Assembly (NCBI GenBank): GCA_029945375.1
Contig: CM057058.1
Span: forward strand, 248,001 to 312,000
Source: Agaricus subrufescens
Lineage: Eukaryota > Basidiomycota > Agaricomycetes > Agaricales > Agaricaceae
Direction: 5' to 3'
DNA: 64,000 nucleotides
A model generated the notes under the pieces. The model was not told the DNA's origin. It did no database searches and saw only the letters and a list, made by a program, of their open reading frames with translations. The position numbers and the translations under genes were made by a program. Positions 46,076 to 58,215 of the stretch are shown here, piece by piece. Positions within the stretch are counted from its first letter, which is position 1. The number at the start of each line of letters is the position of its first letter.

Positions 46076-47346
46076 TCATGCCGGAATCTTTCCGAGTTCA
46101 CGGAGATACACCAATACTTCCTCTCGAAGAGACTCCAGCAATAACAACTTCTTCGTCTCAGTAGGCTTCCACCCAAATTTACTAAGATGATGCGCGTGGC
46201 CCATCTGATTGGCACCGAGGAGGGACCAACCATCTGATTAGTGAGGGTTCCCACTCAGTATGACGGTATATTGATAAACCGGAATAATACTCACAGAAAC
46301 CCAGGGAATCGACAATCTCCGGGGGATAGGGACGAGTCCCGCTCTTTTTAACCAGGCCATAGTCAAATAGGATCTACCATTGGTCAGCAAATACTCATCG
46401 CATGCAATAGACGGATAACTGACATCACCGATTTTACCAGCGATTTCACGGTTACTGAGCATCCGTTGTCTGCTGACAGCAAAGTCTATAAATACATCAG
46501 CGTGGATCTTGATCTCAACGCGAGAAGGAACCTACAGAATCCGTTTGCACCCTCGTCAGCCTTGCCATCAAGCATGGCCTTAAAGACTGTTTGAACAGCT
46601 GAAGCGACGTCCTTCACGTGGGCATTACTCATGATACTATGGCCTTCTCCCCAAGTTCCAGCATATCCAGCCCTCAGGAACATATCAATCCAAATCCGAA
46701 CTGGAAGGGTGGTCTTTTGGATTCCTTCACCAACGCCATAGATCCAACCGGGGAAAACAATAGCTGTGCGGACAGGGTTCTCTTTACGAGTTCCAGCCTC
46801 TACGATGAGCTTATCTTGAGGCAAGTGCGTGTTTTCCTGAGGCACTTGATCAAGGCTGAAGTCAGTATCGACGTAACAAGTTAAGTCATCGACGTTGACA
46901 TGTTCTCCGTGGGAGTTGTCGGATGTAACTCCGAGACCAGAAACTTGGAGATACATTGGGGGCTTGTTGGGGTTGGCGGCTGAGTTCTTCTCAAGACCCC
47001 GGAGAGTTGCTGCAATGGATAATAAGCATTCAGCGACGGATTACATGGAATAGAAAAACGGACATTTGATGCTCTCAATGTGGTCACTGCTCGCTGCATT
47101 GACCACGAAATCTGTTTTGGCAGCGTATTCTTGGATAACAGCGTCATCGTCAAGATTAAATTCAACCGCTTCGATATCGTGGTACAATTTTTGAAGTTCA
47201 GGAAGACGTTTTGCACTGTTTCTGCAGAGGGCAGTGATGTGAAGTCTGTCCTTGAGTTCTGGGTCCTGGCCGATAAGCTTGAGGAATGTGGAGCCAAGGA
47301 AACCGGTAGAACCGAACAAGAGGACGTTGATTTTGGACGAAGTCAT
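46076..47346 (-). CDS. NAD(P)-binding Rossmann-fold protein (extended SDR / NmrA-like)
   Basis: The start at 47346 gives MTSSKINVLLFGSTGFLGST with the dinucleotide-binding GxxGxxG motif. Then come RLHITALCRNSAKRL, LYHDIEAVEFNLDDDAVIQE, FVVNAASSDHIESI, LQVSGLGVTSDNSHGEH and TAIVFPGWIYGVGEGIQKTT. The region RIWIDMFLRAGYAGTWGEG leads to AHVKDVASAVQTVFKAMLDG. C-terminal exons give LTMAWLKRAGLVPIPRRLSI and HHLSKFGWKPTETKKLLLLE, ending LRELGKIPA, stop 46076-46078. The family includes nucleoside-diphosphate-sugar epimerase-like proteins, and the usual YxxxK catalytic pair is not obvious, so it may be a dehydrogenase-like regulator or reductase of unknown substrate. Exon joints near 47040-46960 and 46560-46440 are inferred. 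Confidence 0.82.
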
Positions 47347-48273
47347 AGCGAGCGGTAGATTACTTGGGGAGGTAACCGATGTGTTTCGTTCTGTTCTGTT
47401 TGGCCGCTTTTAAACCTTTTTCTCATCCGAAACGGTGAGTTAAAAATTCCCCTTGTAGAGGAAAGCACTGAATGTGCGGAATCTTCCTGGATGTCATTAC
47501 GTTATGGTAACATATGTCGTGTTGCTTTACGAAACAGTACGCGAGGCGTACGTGGGATATCCAAGATACGACCTGAACATCTAATCAACGGAAGTGGTGG
47601 ACAATCTAGGTATGAGCGGTGGTCAGGCCGAGATAATCCTTCATGGACACCTTGGTACATGACTGTAAAGGCGGTCGTTTATGTTGGCTCCGTCTGAGAA
47701 GACTTGCTATCTAAGCGATTTGGTGCTCCACGAAAGGGAGTCACCCGATTGGCAAGGCTGACGTATCTATTCATCTTTGCAAACCCTCGGGGTAACTTTG
47801 AACAGTTTGGTCGCCGGCCCAAGTGTCATGAGCTGCAGCTAGCTCAATGTAGCAAAGGCTTACCGGCGGCGCTCATAAGTTTTCGAACTTTCATTGGAAA
47901 TTTGATTGCTCTAGGCGATGAGTGGTAATCGAGTCCTTCGATTCAGGACGAAGCATCAGGGTTGTGTGAGCAGGGGGGATATTGGGCGAGAAACCGTGCG
48001 GCATAACTGCGGGTGGCGTGAAGACAGCCCAGCAAATGTGTTTGCCTCATTTCCAACACGTTGGAGGAAGAGATGATCTTTGCCATTTCTTTGATAGCCG
48101 GAGGAGGTAAGCGAGCGCCAGGCCACATACGGCGACATGGGCGTCTATTCGAGCATGTGACACCAAGTCACGAGAGCTTGGCGCACCAGCTCACTTCGCC
48201 TTTACACGTCGACAATCATCTCCTCCGCTCCTTCCTCCAGAACCCAGCCGCGGGTCCCTAGTCTTGGCCGACG
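47347..48273. other. Intergenic, divergent promoters of the SDR gene and SEC63
   Basis: About 0.9 kb between divergent starts. Short frames on both strands (47491-47697, 47704-47928, 47943-48138) overlap and lack recognisable families. No TATA box is clear. Confidence 0.45.
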
Positions 48274-50707
48274 ATGGCAAACTATCACTACGATGAAGGC
48301 GGCAGCATGGCTGCGTATTTTCTCATCACCATACTCGCCTTGGTCCTCACCCCGATGACGCTCTCTGCAATAAACAAGAGGCCAGCAAGTATGTGCTCTT
48401 CTGATCGAACCATCATCGAAATGGTTTCTGACTATCTCTTGATGTATTCTAGAAACGCATCCAAGAGGGTGCCAGTGCCAGGCATGCGTTGAGCAGCGAG
48501 CCAGGATCGCCAAACGAGAGAAGAGCTCAATATTGGCCTTGAATCTCAGCAAGAAGTATGGCTCTTTTCATCCGTAGTTCTATCGTGTTGACCTATCTGT
48601 AGGACATATTTTTTGATTGCTGGTTGGACGCTATTCGCATTCCTTTGCTATAAAGTCTCTGGAGCAGCGGTCGAGAACAAACTCTACAATCCTTTTGAGA
48701 TCCTCGGAATCAGCCCGGTGAGTTTATGCTCAACCCAGTGTTAAATTACCGATCACTAATGTAACTACAGAGTATGTCCGAGAAAGATATTAAATCCCAT
48801 TACAAGAAACTTTCGAAACAATTGTATGTCACAGAGTGATAATACTATTCTCCTGCTAACTCAGCCCTACCTAGCCACCCGGACAAAGTAAAACCTTCAG
48901 CCAACGAGACTTTGGAACAAATCTCAGATCGCTTCGTCGAACTCACAAAAGCCTACAAATCCCTCACCGACGAAACAATTCGCAAAAATTGGGAAATGTA
49001 TGGCAACCCTGATGGTCGCCAGGAAATGTCAATGGGTATCGCCTTACCAAAATGGATTGTCGAGTCGCACAACAACATTTGGGTGCTTGGCTTCTACGGC
49101 CTGGTTTTCGGAGGTGCCCTACCTGCCCTAGTTGGCCGGTGGTGGTTCGGTAACAGACAAAAAACAAAGGACGGTGTGACTACGAGGTCAGCTGCCGTCT
49201 TCTTCAAAGGTCTGAAGGAAGAGAGTGGGATGGAAGATGTTGTCGGAACTCTCGGAAAGGCATATCAATTCGAATTGTCAGACGTCGGTGTCAAAAAGTC
49301 GGATGTCAATATTGATAGGCTCGAGAGTGAGATTGAGAAGAGGGCTGGGGCGAAGTGGAGTGAAGTCAGGAAGATTGCCAAGGATGTCGACGGCAAACTA
49401 CACGTGAAGCGTCGGAGAGCACTCGTTTTACTCTACGCTCACCTGCTAAGAATCGACATTTCCGACGAAAAGCTACAAAAGGGTACGTCTCGTTGTTGTA
49501 GTTTAGCTGATTATGATGTTGACCATCTGTTTTATTACAGAACAAGCTCACATTCTGCTTCAAATTCCCCTCCTTCTAAATGCCCTCCTTAATGTGTCGA
49601 TTTCACGCAATTGGCTCCTACCATCGCTGGCGATCATGCGCCTTAATTCCTATTTCGCTCAAGCTCTACCTCCGATCGAGAATGAACGATTACGCCTGAC
49701 CCAACTACCTTTCATTCAAAAAGCGGACGTTGAAACCCTCGAAGCCAAAAAACTAACGGATGTTGCGGATGTCCTCGAATCAAAGAAAGATGAACGTGCT
49801 AGTGTTGTTCGGAAAGCGTTGGAAAAATGGGGTACTATCGAAATCGTTGATGCTGCCTTCAAAGGTACGTTTGAGCTACATTATCGCCCCTGCCCACTTG
49901 TTGAATCTCTATTGCTTCTTAGTTATTGGTGAACGAGTCGTGACGCCATCGTCTATTGTCTTCCTCGTCGTTAAACTTCGTATCAGTCCAGCAGCACTTA
50001 AGGTTCAACGGAAAGAGCTCAGCGTAGATGAAACCAAAACGGCTGTCAAATATAATGATGAGATGGATGACAAATTCTTGATTTCGAAGAGTGAAGTGGA
50101 AGAGTTCGCAAATGAAGAAGCTGTCGCTACTAGTGCACATGCACCTTACTGGCCTAGCGTACGTTCTATCTTCCAACTCCCTTTAGATCTGCTGGCTGAA
50201 ATCTGTGTCCGTGGGTTTTCTAGGAGCGAAAACCGTCATGGTGGGTCGTCCTGGCTGACGACAAACTCAATCGCATCGTCGTACCGCCTTTCAAAGTCAC
50301 CGATGTACCCTACGCCGATCCTCAGGCCGAACACGAACGCGACTATAGATCGTATAAGATTCAATTCCAAGCCCCACAAAATATGGGAATGTTCACATGG
50401 AAAGTATACCTGGTCTCGGATACATTTGTTGGAGAAGATGTGACTAAGGATATTGTCGTATGTGTTATCGTTATATCTATACTAATTCTCAAACTGACGC
50501 GCTCTTCAGTTGAAAATTGAGCAACCTCAAGCGATGGAAACACCCGACGATGAGATTTCAGACCCTGAGGAAGATACACTTGCAGGGCAGATGGCGGCTA
50601 TGCGGGGCGGGAAAGTTAAGAAGCATGTGGAACAGGATGATGAGGATGAAAGTAGTACGGATGATGACCAAGAGGAGGATGACAGTAGCGACAGCGACAG
50701 CGATTAG
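48274..50707 (+). CDS. SEC63: Sec63, ER translocon J-domain protein
   Basis: Integral ER membrane subunit of the Sec62/Sec63 complex that recruits the Hsp70 BiP/Kar2 to the Sec61 channel. The start at 48274 gives YHYDEGGSMAAYFLITILAL, with the first span, then KRPAKTHPRGCQCQACVEQR after splicing. A second span is YFLIAGWTLFAFLCY. The J domain YNPFEILGISPSMSEKDIK contains HPDK near 48880, with RFVELTKAYKSLTDE after it. A third span, WVLGFYGLVFGGALPALVG, follows. The large Brl/Sec63 domain comes next (HVKRRRALVLLYAHLLRIDI, FQLPLDLLAEI, then a β-rich region near 50250-50450). The C-terminus is an acidic cluster (DDQEEDDSSDSDSD), the Sec62-binding tail, stop 50705-50707. Several introns; all motifs are in phase. 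The Cys-rich CxCxxC stretch after the first span is characteristic of fungal Sec63. Confidence 0.93.
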
Positions 50708-50907
50708 ATATGTAGTCTTTATTTCGTATTGGTGTGGTGGGGGTTAATTAATCCGGGGTTTTCACAAGGAAAGCCTTTTCTCTCTTTGGTTTTCTCATGC
50801 TTTTCATTGCAGGAGGGTTTGGGTAGTTGGTATAGTTTCCTGCTATTCGTTTGTAATAGGATTATCTTAACATTTTCAGTCCCGCAAATAATAATGGCAA
50901 CTAAGCT

Positions 50908-52644
50908 TCAGGGAAGCGAAATAGGGATTGCGTGTTTTTTACAAGTTTGAGATTCTTGAGAAAAGGCTTCCTGTCGAATCATCTGTTGGATCTGGCCTAG
51001 TTTTCGGATGTGGAGGACGACTCTACATGCCAACACAGAGTGTACAACTCGCTCCATCCTGTCAAGTCCAAGAATGTCATAAGCATGAAGATAACATGAA
51101 GACAATAGATGAGAAACAAGATACTCACATTACCATCAGGTTAATATAATCGCTCTTGAAAAGGTTTGATGAGGAGAAGTGGAGAGATTTATCATATGGA
51201 AAGAACTCGAGAATCATGAAAACTTACTGGAAGCCTGAGAATGATAATAACGTTGAAAATAGAAAGGGCTATGTGGAGAGGAACTTATCAGTCAGGTTGA
51301 ACTAACCCCTTTTCACATGGACTAACCGGATAAATACACGTAGTAGATGATTCCTAAGTGGGGAGGAGTAGCAGTGAGTGCCTAAAGATATCCATCGAAT
51401 TATAGGAGTCTCAATTTACCGTCGCTATACACAACCCGCATAAACTGTGAATCCCCTCCAGATCGGTCTGTATTTGTGGGGAGTTAGTGTTGATTTTGAG
51501 AAGAGCATATCATAAACTGACACGCTGCTATTCCTCGGATCACCATCAGTGAAAGAATACCTATATGTGTGGGGTGAGAATTCGTGAATGAATTGCTGGA
51601 GCAATAAAGATCAAGGGATGAATTGGAACAAAAATAGCAGTTGCGTGATGACAGAGCAGGGAAATTTAAAAAAAAAACAAAAAGGGGAACCCACAAGCAT
51701 CAAATATCATCAGAGCGATGTAGCAGGCGGATAAAATATTGCTCTCTTCGATGAAGATGCATCCGAGGAGTCGGGGGACGGGAGAAACCGCATCTATATT
51801 CACAGACAGGAGGCTGAGTTAGTGGAGACCCGCTGTTATCTGCGTGGTGAGACTTACGAGTGAGTTTGCGTAAGTAAATACCGACGACAATGAACCCTGC
51901 CGACCATGTCATGACGAATAGTGTAGGTAGACCGATCCTGAGCCGTTTATTCCTGTTCCAGACCGCGTATGTCCTGAGAACGAGAATAACTATATGATGC
52001 TGTTGAGGTGCCATTCTTCTGCGGCGCGTAACAGGAAAATACACACGTTCTGCACATCCCATGCCGACTATGAAGGTCCCTGGCAAATCCGACGACTTAG
52101 ACAGAATGAAACGAGTGAAATGTTATTTATTGACTTACAAGCCGCGTACTCGTATGTTATCTGGCAAAGTGATGGGGAGAGAACCGTGCCAAGTTGACCT
52201 TTTCCGAGGACGCGTTTAATCAGTCGGTGAGTGGGTAGGGAGATCAGGAACGCTTACGATACATAACCACCGACGTATCGATGAAGGGCAAATATCGCGT
52301 AAGGAAATACAATATCTTCGTTGTGTTCCATTTGGCAGGCCATATCAAGGACACTTCCATGTCTAAGGTCAGTAGCCAGTCCAGCACCTTCAAACTATTG
52401 AAACCCTTATTCGATAACGGCAGGTAAACGACATACCATAATGGTAACGCTCGCGACTTCAGAATTCATGGCGTTAGCACGCGTAAACTTCACTTTACGT
52501 TTGGGAATGTCACCGACCATTGGAGCACTTTCTACCGTTCAGCCAAAAACTCGTGGTGAAAAGACGAGGAGAACTTACATTGACTTGTCTGCTACGTCCA
52601 ATACCAACTTCAAGCCTTTCAAATAGCTGAAGCGGACTTGCCAT
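50908..52644 (-). CDS. DUF6533-type multi-span membrane protein (minus strand)
   Basis: The start at 52644 gives MASPLQLFERLEVGIGRSRQ. A 10-nt exon (TGCTCCAATG, near 52525) and a 20-nt exon (TCGCGAGCGTTACCATTATG) follow, as in the other paralogues. Next come VLDWLLTLDMEVSLIWPAKW and ILYFLTRYLPFIDTSVVMY, then the signature IVILVLRTYAVWNRNKRLRI with span LFVMTWSAGFIVVGIYL. Several short exons between 51700 and 51140 are not fully resolved. The last exon gives MERVVHSVLACRVVLHIRKL and a polar tail ending HAIPISLP, stop 50908-50910. It is the only family member on the minus strand, and it lies 200 bp downstream of SEC63 in tail-to-tail orientation. Confidence 0.72.
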
Positions 52645-54053
52645 CTGCGCTTCTTCGATTGAAGGACTGGTGCCTACAGGGTGGAATGCAGAAAAGAGTG
52701 GCTCCCACACGTTATAGCCTTGGCACCTAGATAAAAGGCTTGATGCGCGGCCAAGGGAACTATGGATATGAAATTGCAGGGACGAGAACGAGAGGCCTTA
52801 TTGGGCATACCGTGTAGTATAATCTAAAAATAACTCAGACAAACGGCTAGAAGAGCCTGAGAAGAGCCAAGGTATACCGCTTTTGGGGTACTGGGTACCC
52901 CAGAAGCGGTATAGCCCACTTTCAATCCCCAGGGTCGTGCTAGGGTAATTTGATTTGTAATGTCACGATGACCAGATTAGGACAAACATTCAATATTCAT
53001 ATACACTCAGATTTTCATTCATTGATAACAACACTATGCCGGAACCAAAGAAACCAGTTTCAACTCCTCAAGCTATTCAATTACAACCTGGTATCGAGAT
53101 CTACACCACCATTGATCCCAATATCCTCACCCATTACATCGAGTGTGATCAAAGAAGAGCTGCCATGTTATGCCGAAGGCTGGGCCTGGGATGATGCCAT
53201 GGACAGGAAGCTGTAGAGCTACTATGAAACCGGGGAACTTGTGATGACTATCATTGATATTGCATGAGGTGGACTGGTGATCAGTTGGTAGGAGGGAGTG
53301 AACCTGAAACCTCCTGCGCGAGGGCTCTGGGGAATTGTATAGGATGATGATAATACGACACCTTCACTAGCGTTCTGATCGAGCCAAAAATATAAATCTG
53401 CACTCAACATTGTTGGTGTCGCCAAAGATAACCGAATGCTCATTACCACGTTCACATCAAGATGGTAGCCCTAAACCTTTTCGGGCTAAGCTGGAGACAA
53501 AGGTGACATTTTCTCTTTCTAATGTGATTCGCCAATGCAGACCGTGAATGACAGCTAGGTTCCGCGGTCTACTCACTCGGGAAAAGCATACCGAGTGAAT
53601 CTGTGCTGCCAACCTAAATGTCAGCTAATAAAAGCTTCCCGAAAAATGACACGGAAGTAGAAGACAGGATTGAGGACATAGAGAGGGCCCGCCCACTGCG
53701 CTATGCCTATGCTTAGCGCGCCGATTATCACCGATAGGTTGGATTCCAGAGCGCTACTCGAACCTGGGTATCTCACGAGATGGATGACCGAAATGACTTT
53801 TCAATTATCTATGGGGTAAGTGGGCCAATGCTTCACGACCATCGTTCCATGTAGGGTTGCTTGCATCACTTCCAAGCTGCTTCCAAGTGTCTATGCAGTG
53901 CATGGTAAACGAGTGTGGGAAAAGGTCTTTCATCTTTTTGAGATGCCGGACTTCATTCCGCTCCATAAAAGGTTAGATCCCGGTAAAATCTTGTAAATTA
54001 CAACAAACATGGAATATCATCAGAGATACAGAGATACAGCTTAGGTACACTAA
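52645..54053. other. Intergenic with a small ORF and a palindrome
   Basis: About 1.4 kb. A 51-codon plus-strand frame at 53036-53191 (MPEPKKPVSTPQAIQLQPGI) and a longer overlapping frame at 52950-53216 compete, and neither has a recognisable family. The 41-bp palindrome at 52873 is listed separately. Nothing else recognised. Confidence 0.4.
52873..52913. repeat. 41-bp near-perfect palindrome
   Basis: TATACCGCTTTTGGGGTAC on the left and GTACCCCAGAAGCGGTATA on the right, one mismatch in each 19-bp arm, with a loop of 3 bases (TGG). Such a structure would form a strong hairpin. It sits about 230 bp upstream of the 52644 gene start, in gene-free DNA. Confidence 0.85.
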
Positions 54054-54876
54054 TTAAACACGACTCTCAACCCGATCTTTTACAGCCTGCCAAGAAGGGC
54101 GGTTCTGTATGTCCTCGAACCATTTCGCCACATGTGGCCTCTCTTGGATGAAATGAATCCCAACTTTGGGGAGTAGACTGCCGTATGGGAGGTGGAAGAG
54201 ATCTGCTAGAGTAACGCGCTGATATATGGATCGACATGAGCCTGATATATGGAGTAACAAAAAGGAGAAACTTACATCGCCTGCAATATATTTCTGCCTC
54301 GACAGGATCTTCTCATAGACATCAAGTTTCACAGCGAGGCCGGCCTTGCACTCTTCAATTTTGGCCAGGTCAGGTGTCTCGCCGAGAAATCTGGAATTTT
54401 TCCAGCTGCTTGAATTGTATATTCGCTGTTAATAAAGGATCAACCCACTCCGGTTTATAGATAGCCTCGTATAGAAGGGGTGAGACCAGAGAGTCAAAAT
54501 TGCTGCTTTCAATCGAGACCCCTTGTTCAAACAATGCACGTTCGCGAACATCAGAGGGAATAAGCTTGTTTCCTTGGTCGGGGAATTTATCTTCAAGGTA
54601 GCGACAAATGGCGCGACTCTCATAAACGATAAATCCATCGTCATCCTATGATTTGATAGTCGGTGATCAGTACCCCGAGCAGAAAAAAAATGAATGGCCA
54701 CTGACGAGGTAAGGCATTTGTCCGAACGGCTGTTTGATCCTGAATTCAGGGGTCTTGTGTTCGGCCTTGATGAAATTTATTGGATGAAGTTGGAAGGGGA
54801 TATTCTTTTCATGAAACACTGTCGCAACACGTTTGGTACAGGTTGCAACGATGCCTCCATAGAGTTTCAAGACCAT
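54054..54876 (-). CDS. Glutathione S-transferase (phi-like, fungal)
   Basis: Cytosolic detoxification enzyme that conjugates glutathione to electrophiles. The start at 54876 (MVLKLYGG) is the family N-terminus; the open frame extends a few codons upstream without ATG. Exon 1 gives KRVATVFHEKNIPFQLHPIN and the cis-proline block FGQMPYL. It is spliced by GTCAGT to DDDGFIVYESRAICRYLEDK, with the glutathione-binding ES motif. The C-terminal helical domain has EQGVSIESSNFDSLVSPLLY and TPDLAKIEECKAGLAVKLDV after an intron, then KYIAGD and VTLADLFHLPYGSLLP. It ends NRPSWQAVKDRVESRV, stop 54054-54056. The intron around 54450-54385 is needed to keep the frame and is inferred from its acceptor GGCGAG. 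If it is not spliced the gene would be frameshifted. Confidence 0.85.
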
Positions 54877-56107
54877 GGGTATCAAGTGAGAGGGCTAGAT
54901 GGCGATCGGTAGTGCAAGTGATTGGCCTTACGGCAAGCACTTACCACTTTTATAAGAAAGCAGATGCAGTCTTATGTGGGAGTCAGTTAGATTTTAGCGC
55001 TATCATTGAGCACAATCGCAATATTCGAATATGGTAATTTGGGAGCAACACATGTTTTCGTTCACCCGCGGATAAAGTTGATGCGTTATGTTAGTAAGTG
55101 TGAACTTGTAAGACTTGTACACACGGTAGAAGATGGAGCACACGCATGACTTCCTTCTCTGCTGATTATGAAGGAAATGACGCCATGCCCAGCTTCTATG
55201 TAGTGATGGTGACATATCAAGCGGTGTGAAGGGAAGTTTCCTTGGAACTGTGACGGAGTTAAACAGAAATCGCGAAAGGTCATTGAGATCACGGGAGGTT
55301 GTCCATGGTCGAAATTGTTCCGTCTCCAGTAAGCATAATTATGCTAGACAAGTCTCGCGGTAAACTTGATAGCAGTCTTTCGATTAAAGCTGGATGTTGT
55401 CTTGCCGGAGTACTTGACCTCGCGTGGAGTCATTTCCATGTTGAGACGGCTAGAAGCGGTCAGACGTATTCTGTTACCTGTCACAGCGACGGATCAAATT
55501 TGGCATACCATCAGCGGTCACATCTTCTGATAGGGGAATTGAATCTGAGATATACTGTAGGATTAGGCGTCCCAAAGCTGACTGTAAGCCTCGTAGGGCT
55601 TATTCTAGCTCAAACCGGGATATCGCCTTAGCGTTTTATCGAACTGTAACAAATTGTCAGACTTGCCTGGTTGTAGCCATATTTTTTACGGTGACTCGCT
55701 ACCTACAGGAATTGTACAAGTACATCTTCCCTGAAACCGTACCTTAGACGAATATGTACAACTTCAACAAGATCATTGAGTATACTGAGGATGATCAGAT
55801 TTCCACCCTTCACGTGTGATGACTTGATTATTCGTCCTCTGTTCGAGAGATGGCTTTTAGAGCTGTCGTGTCTTGTGCTAGCTTGTTGTTTGATGAATAT
55901 ATATTTGTAACATCCTTCCTTCATGGTCCCAGCTTGCTTTTTCCTTGCCAGCCGAGGTGATACCGCGAAATGTGAGTATTAGGATTTCACTGATTGAAGG
56001 AAGATTAGCATTGAGTTCAGACCAGACCGACACAAATTCAACTCCAAGAGAGAGAGGGGGAATCTAGGTTGAAGTGTACTGTATTGTATTCATTAGTCTT
56101 AATGTGT
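54877..56107. other. Intergenic, no supported gene
   Basis: About 1.2 kb between the GST start and the CCT2 stop. A 110-codon plus-strand frame at 55299-55631 and a 73-codon minus-strand frame at 55703-55924 exist, but I recognise no family in them and see no flanking exons. Confidence 0.45.
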
Positions 56108-58084
56108 CTATACAGCTTCTCTTTGACGAGGTGCAGCTCTCAAAATATTGTCCACTCTATAACACAGTTGATAAATAAACAGATCCCTATAGAGAAGGTT
56201 ACGGCACATACCTGACAATCATCTCGGTAGCCTCGCTCGCACTGAGCACTACCTGCCGCTTCAACTTATAACTTTCAGTCACACCCAAACTCCTCATCGA
56301 ACCAATCGTCCCTTGATCCATATCCAAGCCAGCATCGTCCTGTCCTTCATAATGCGCAGCTCTCAACCTTGCTACCAGATCACTGGAATCATGGCCGGCA
56401 TTATCCGCCAATATCACCGGAATCTGTCTCAGTGCTCTACTGAAAGCTTCAGTTGCGATTGCACATTTGCCTTTAACGTTTCTTGAAGCCTCTTCAACAG
56501 CGCAGCTCATCAACATTTCTGAACATCCCCCACCGAGGACTGTTCGGGTTTCTTTGACGGTTTGGGAGAGGACGGAGAGCGCGTCGTGAAGTGACCTTTC
56601 GGCTTCATCGACCATTTGATTTGTGGAGCCGCGGAGAACGACTGTGCATGCTTCACCGGCTGCGACACCGGAGAATTTGATAAGCTATTAAAAGGAGGTT
56701 CCTTAATAATGAAAAGGAGAGAACAGGGTGAGGCCTACTTTATCTTCACCAATCAAGATTTCTTCGATCAAGTCACAGTGGCCCAGCTTAACGAGCTCTG
56801 GATGATCAAATGTACTGGTGATCTCGCCACCAGTGACCAGTGATAGCCTCTCTACACCTTCAAAATCGGCGTGCTCGATAACCATGATTCCTTTGTCCGA
56901 GAGTAGGGATTCGGGATAGTTGTAGATAAGCTGGCGGTTGACAAAGACATTGATGCCGTGCGAGGCTATTGCTTCGACTTTGGCTTTCATTTTTTCCTGT
57001 ATAGGAGAGTGAGAAGCGAATGGAGCAAGGAGTGGGGTAGTAACGTACACGTTCAGCACGTTCGAGTTCAGCGAGCTTGCCGGTACCATCAACTTTGAAG
57101 CGTGCACCAAATACTTTAACCTTGTCGGTGTCCATTGCTGCCCGAACATTCAGCTAAAGTCGATAAGCGGAGCTATCCGTACGCACAGGTGTTGGCGACA
57201 AGAATCTTGCAGTTCTCCAAACGTTTTGGAGAGTTGACAGCGATTGTTTTGTCAAGGATGAAGCCTGGACGCAGATTAGCTTCGTAAGATGAATTAAGGG
57301 GTATATACCCTCATCAAGATATGAGTCTGTGAGTTTGCCTCCGACTTTTTTGATAATTTGAATATGCTCAAGGTCTACCGATCCCTGTCAGCCATAGGTG
57401 ATCAGTTATGGCCTCGTCGTAGGCGATGACTACCCACCTTAAGTCGTAGCACAGCATCTACAGCAAGGTTGGCGAAATAATTTTTATCCTGCGCCAAGAC
57501 CTTTGAGGATATTGTAGTTCTTGCGATGTTAAACAGGTCTTGACGGAATTTTGCAGAATCAGAGCTGATACAGGATTAAATAAGGTAGACATTTCGATGA
57601 TTGGCTACGCACGAATGATCAACAGCACTTTTCTCTAGTGCCTTCAACGCAGCAGCACTTGCGATCCGATAACCCTCTATAATCGTCTGTGGGTGTATCT
57701 TTTGCGCAATAAGCTTTTCAGCTTCCCTCAACAGCTCTGCCGCTAAGACTGCGACAGAGGTAGTACCATCGCCAACTTCATCGTCCTGTACTTTTGAGAT
57801 GTTGACAATGATTTTTGCGGCAGCATTGTCCAGCTGGATGGATTTGAGAATCGTTGCACCGTCATTTGTGACGTTGATCTCCCCCGTCGATCCCGACTGG
57901 AGAATTTTGTTCATGCCCTTTGGGCCGAGGGTGGATTTGACGAGATCGCCGAGAGCAATGGCGCCGACAAAAGACGAGAGACGCGCATTCTCGGCCTTTT
58001 CTTCTGTCGCCTGCGCCGCCTGTCAGCTGTGGCTGGGCGCAGCAGCATCCGACGCACCTGGTCGTTGAAGATCTGGACGGACAT
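56108..58084 (-). CDS. CCT2: T-complex protein 1 subunit beta (CCT2)
   Basis: Subunit of the cytosolic TRiC/CCT chaperonin that folds actin and tubulin. The start at 58084 gives MSVQIFNDQ. The next exon gives [20 protein letters not shown] and [17 protein letters not shown], with ATP-binding GPKG. Then come [18 protein letters not shown] and the [19 protein letters not shown] nucleotide motif. The apical domain exons encode [20 protein letters not shown] and [18 protein letters not shown]. The C-terminal equatorial part has [59 protein letters not shown] and [20 protein letters not shown], then [20 protein letters not shown]. It ends [13 protein letters not shown], stop 56108-56110. The order and the beta-specific ending (ILRAAPR) are diagnostic. 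It is divergently transcribed from the PMT gene. Confidence 0.95.
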
Positions 58085-58215
58085 GGTTTTGGGATCAAAC
58101 GCGTCGATAAATAAATTCAGTCACTTATGTTGTTTTCCCACGGTCACAAAGTGTTGACTGATATATCAGGAGCGGACACATCACCAGCCAGCACACTCTT
58201 TCCCCCTCGCCAGCC
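58085..58215. promoter_or_regulatory. Shared divergent promoter, CCT2 (-) / PMT4-type gene (+)
   Basis: A 131-bp spacer between two divergent start codons, including AATAAATTCA but no clear TATA box. Both promoters must overlap here. Confidence 0.5.

Noticed and set aside
53725..53800. Possible tRNA on the minus strand (GGTTCGAG-like T-loop)
   Set aside because: The T-stem does not pair and no cloverleaf or anticodon arm can be drawn around it.
55299..55631. A 110-codon plus-strand frame between GST and CCT2
   Set aside because: No recognisable domain, no flanking exons and no promoter signal; length is within chance.
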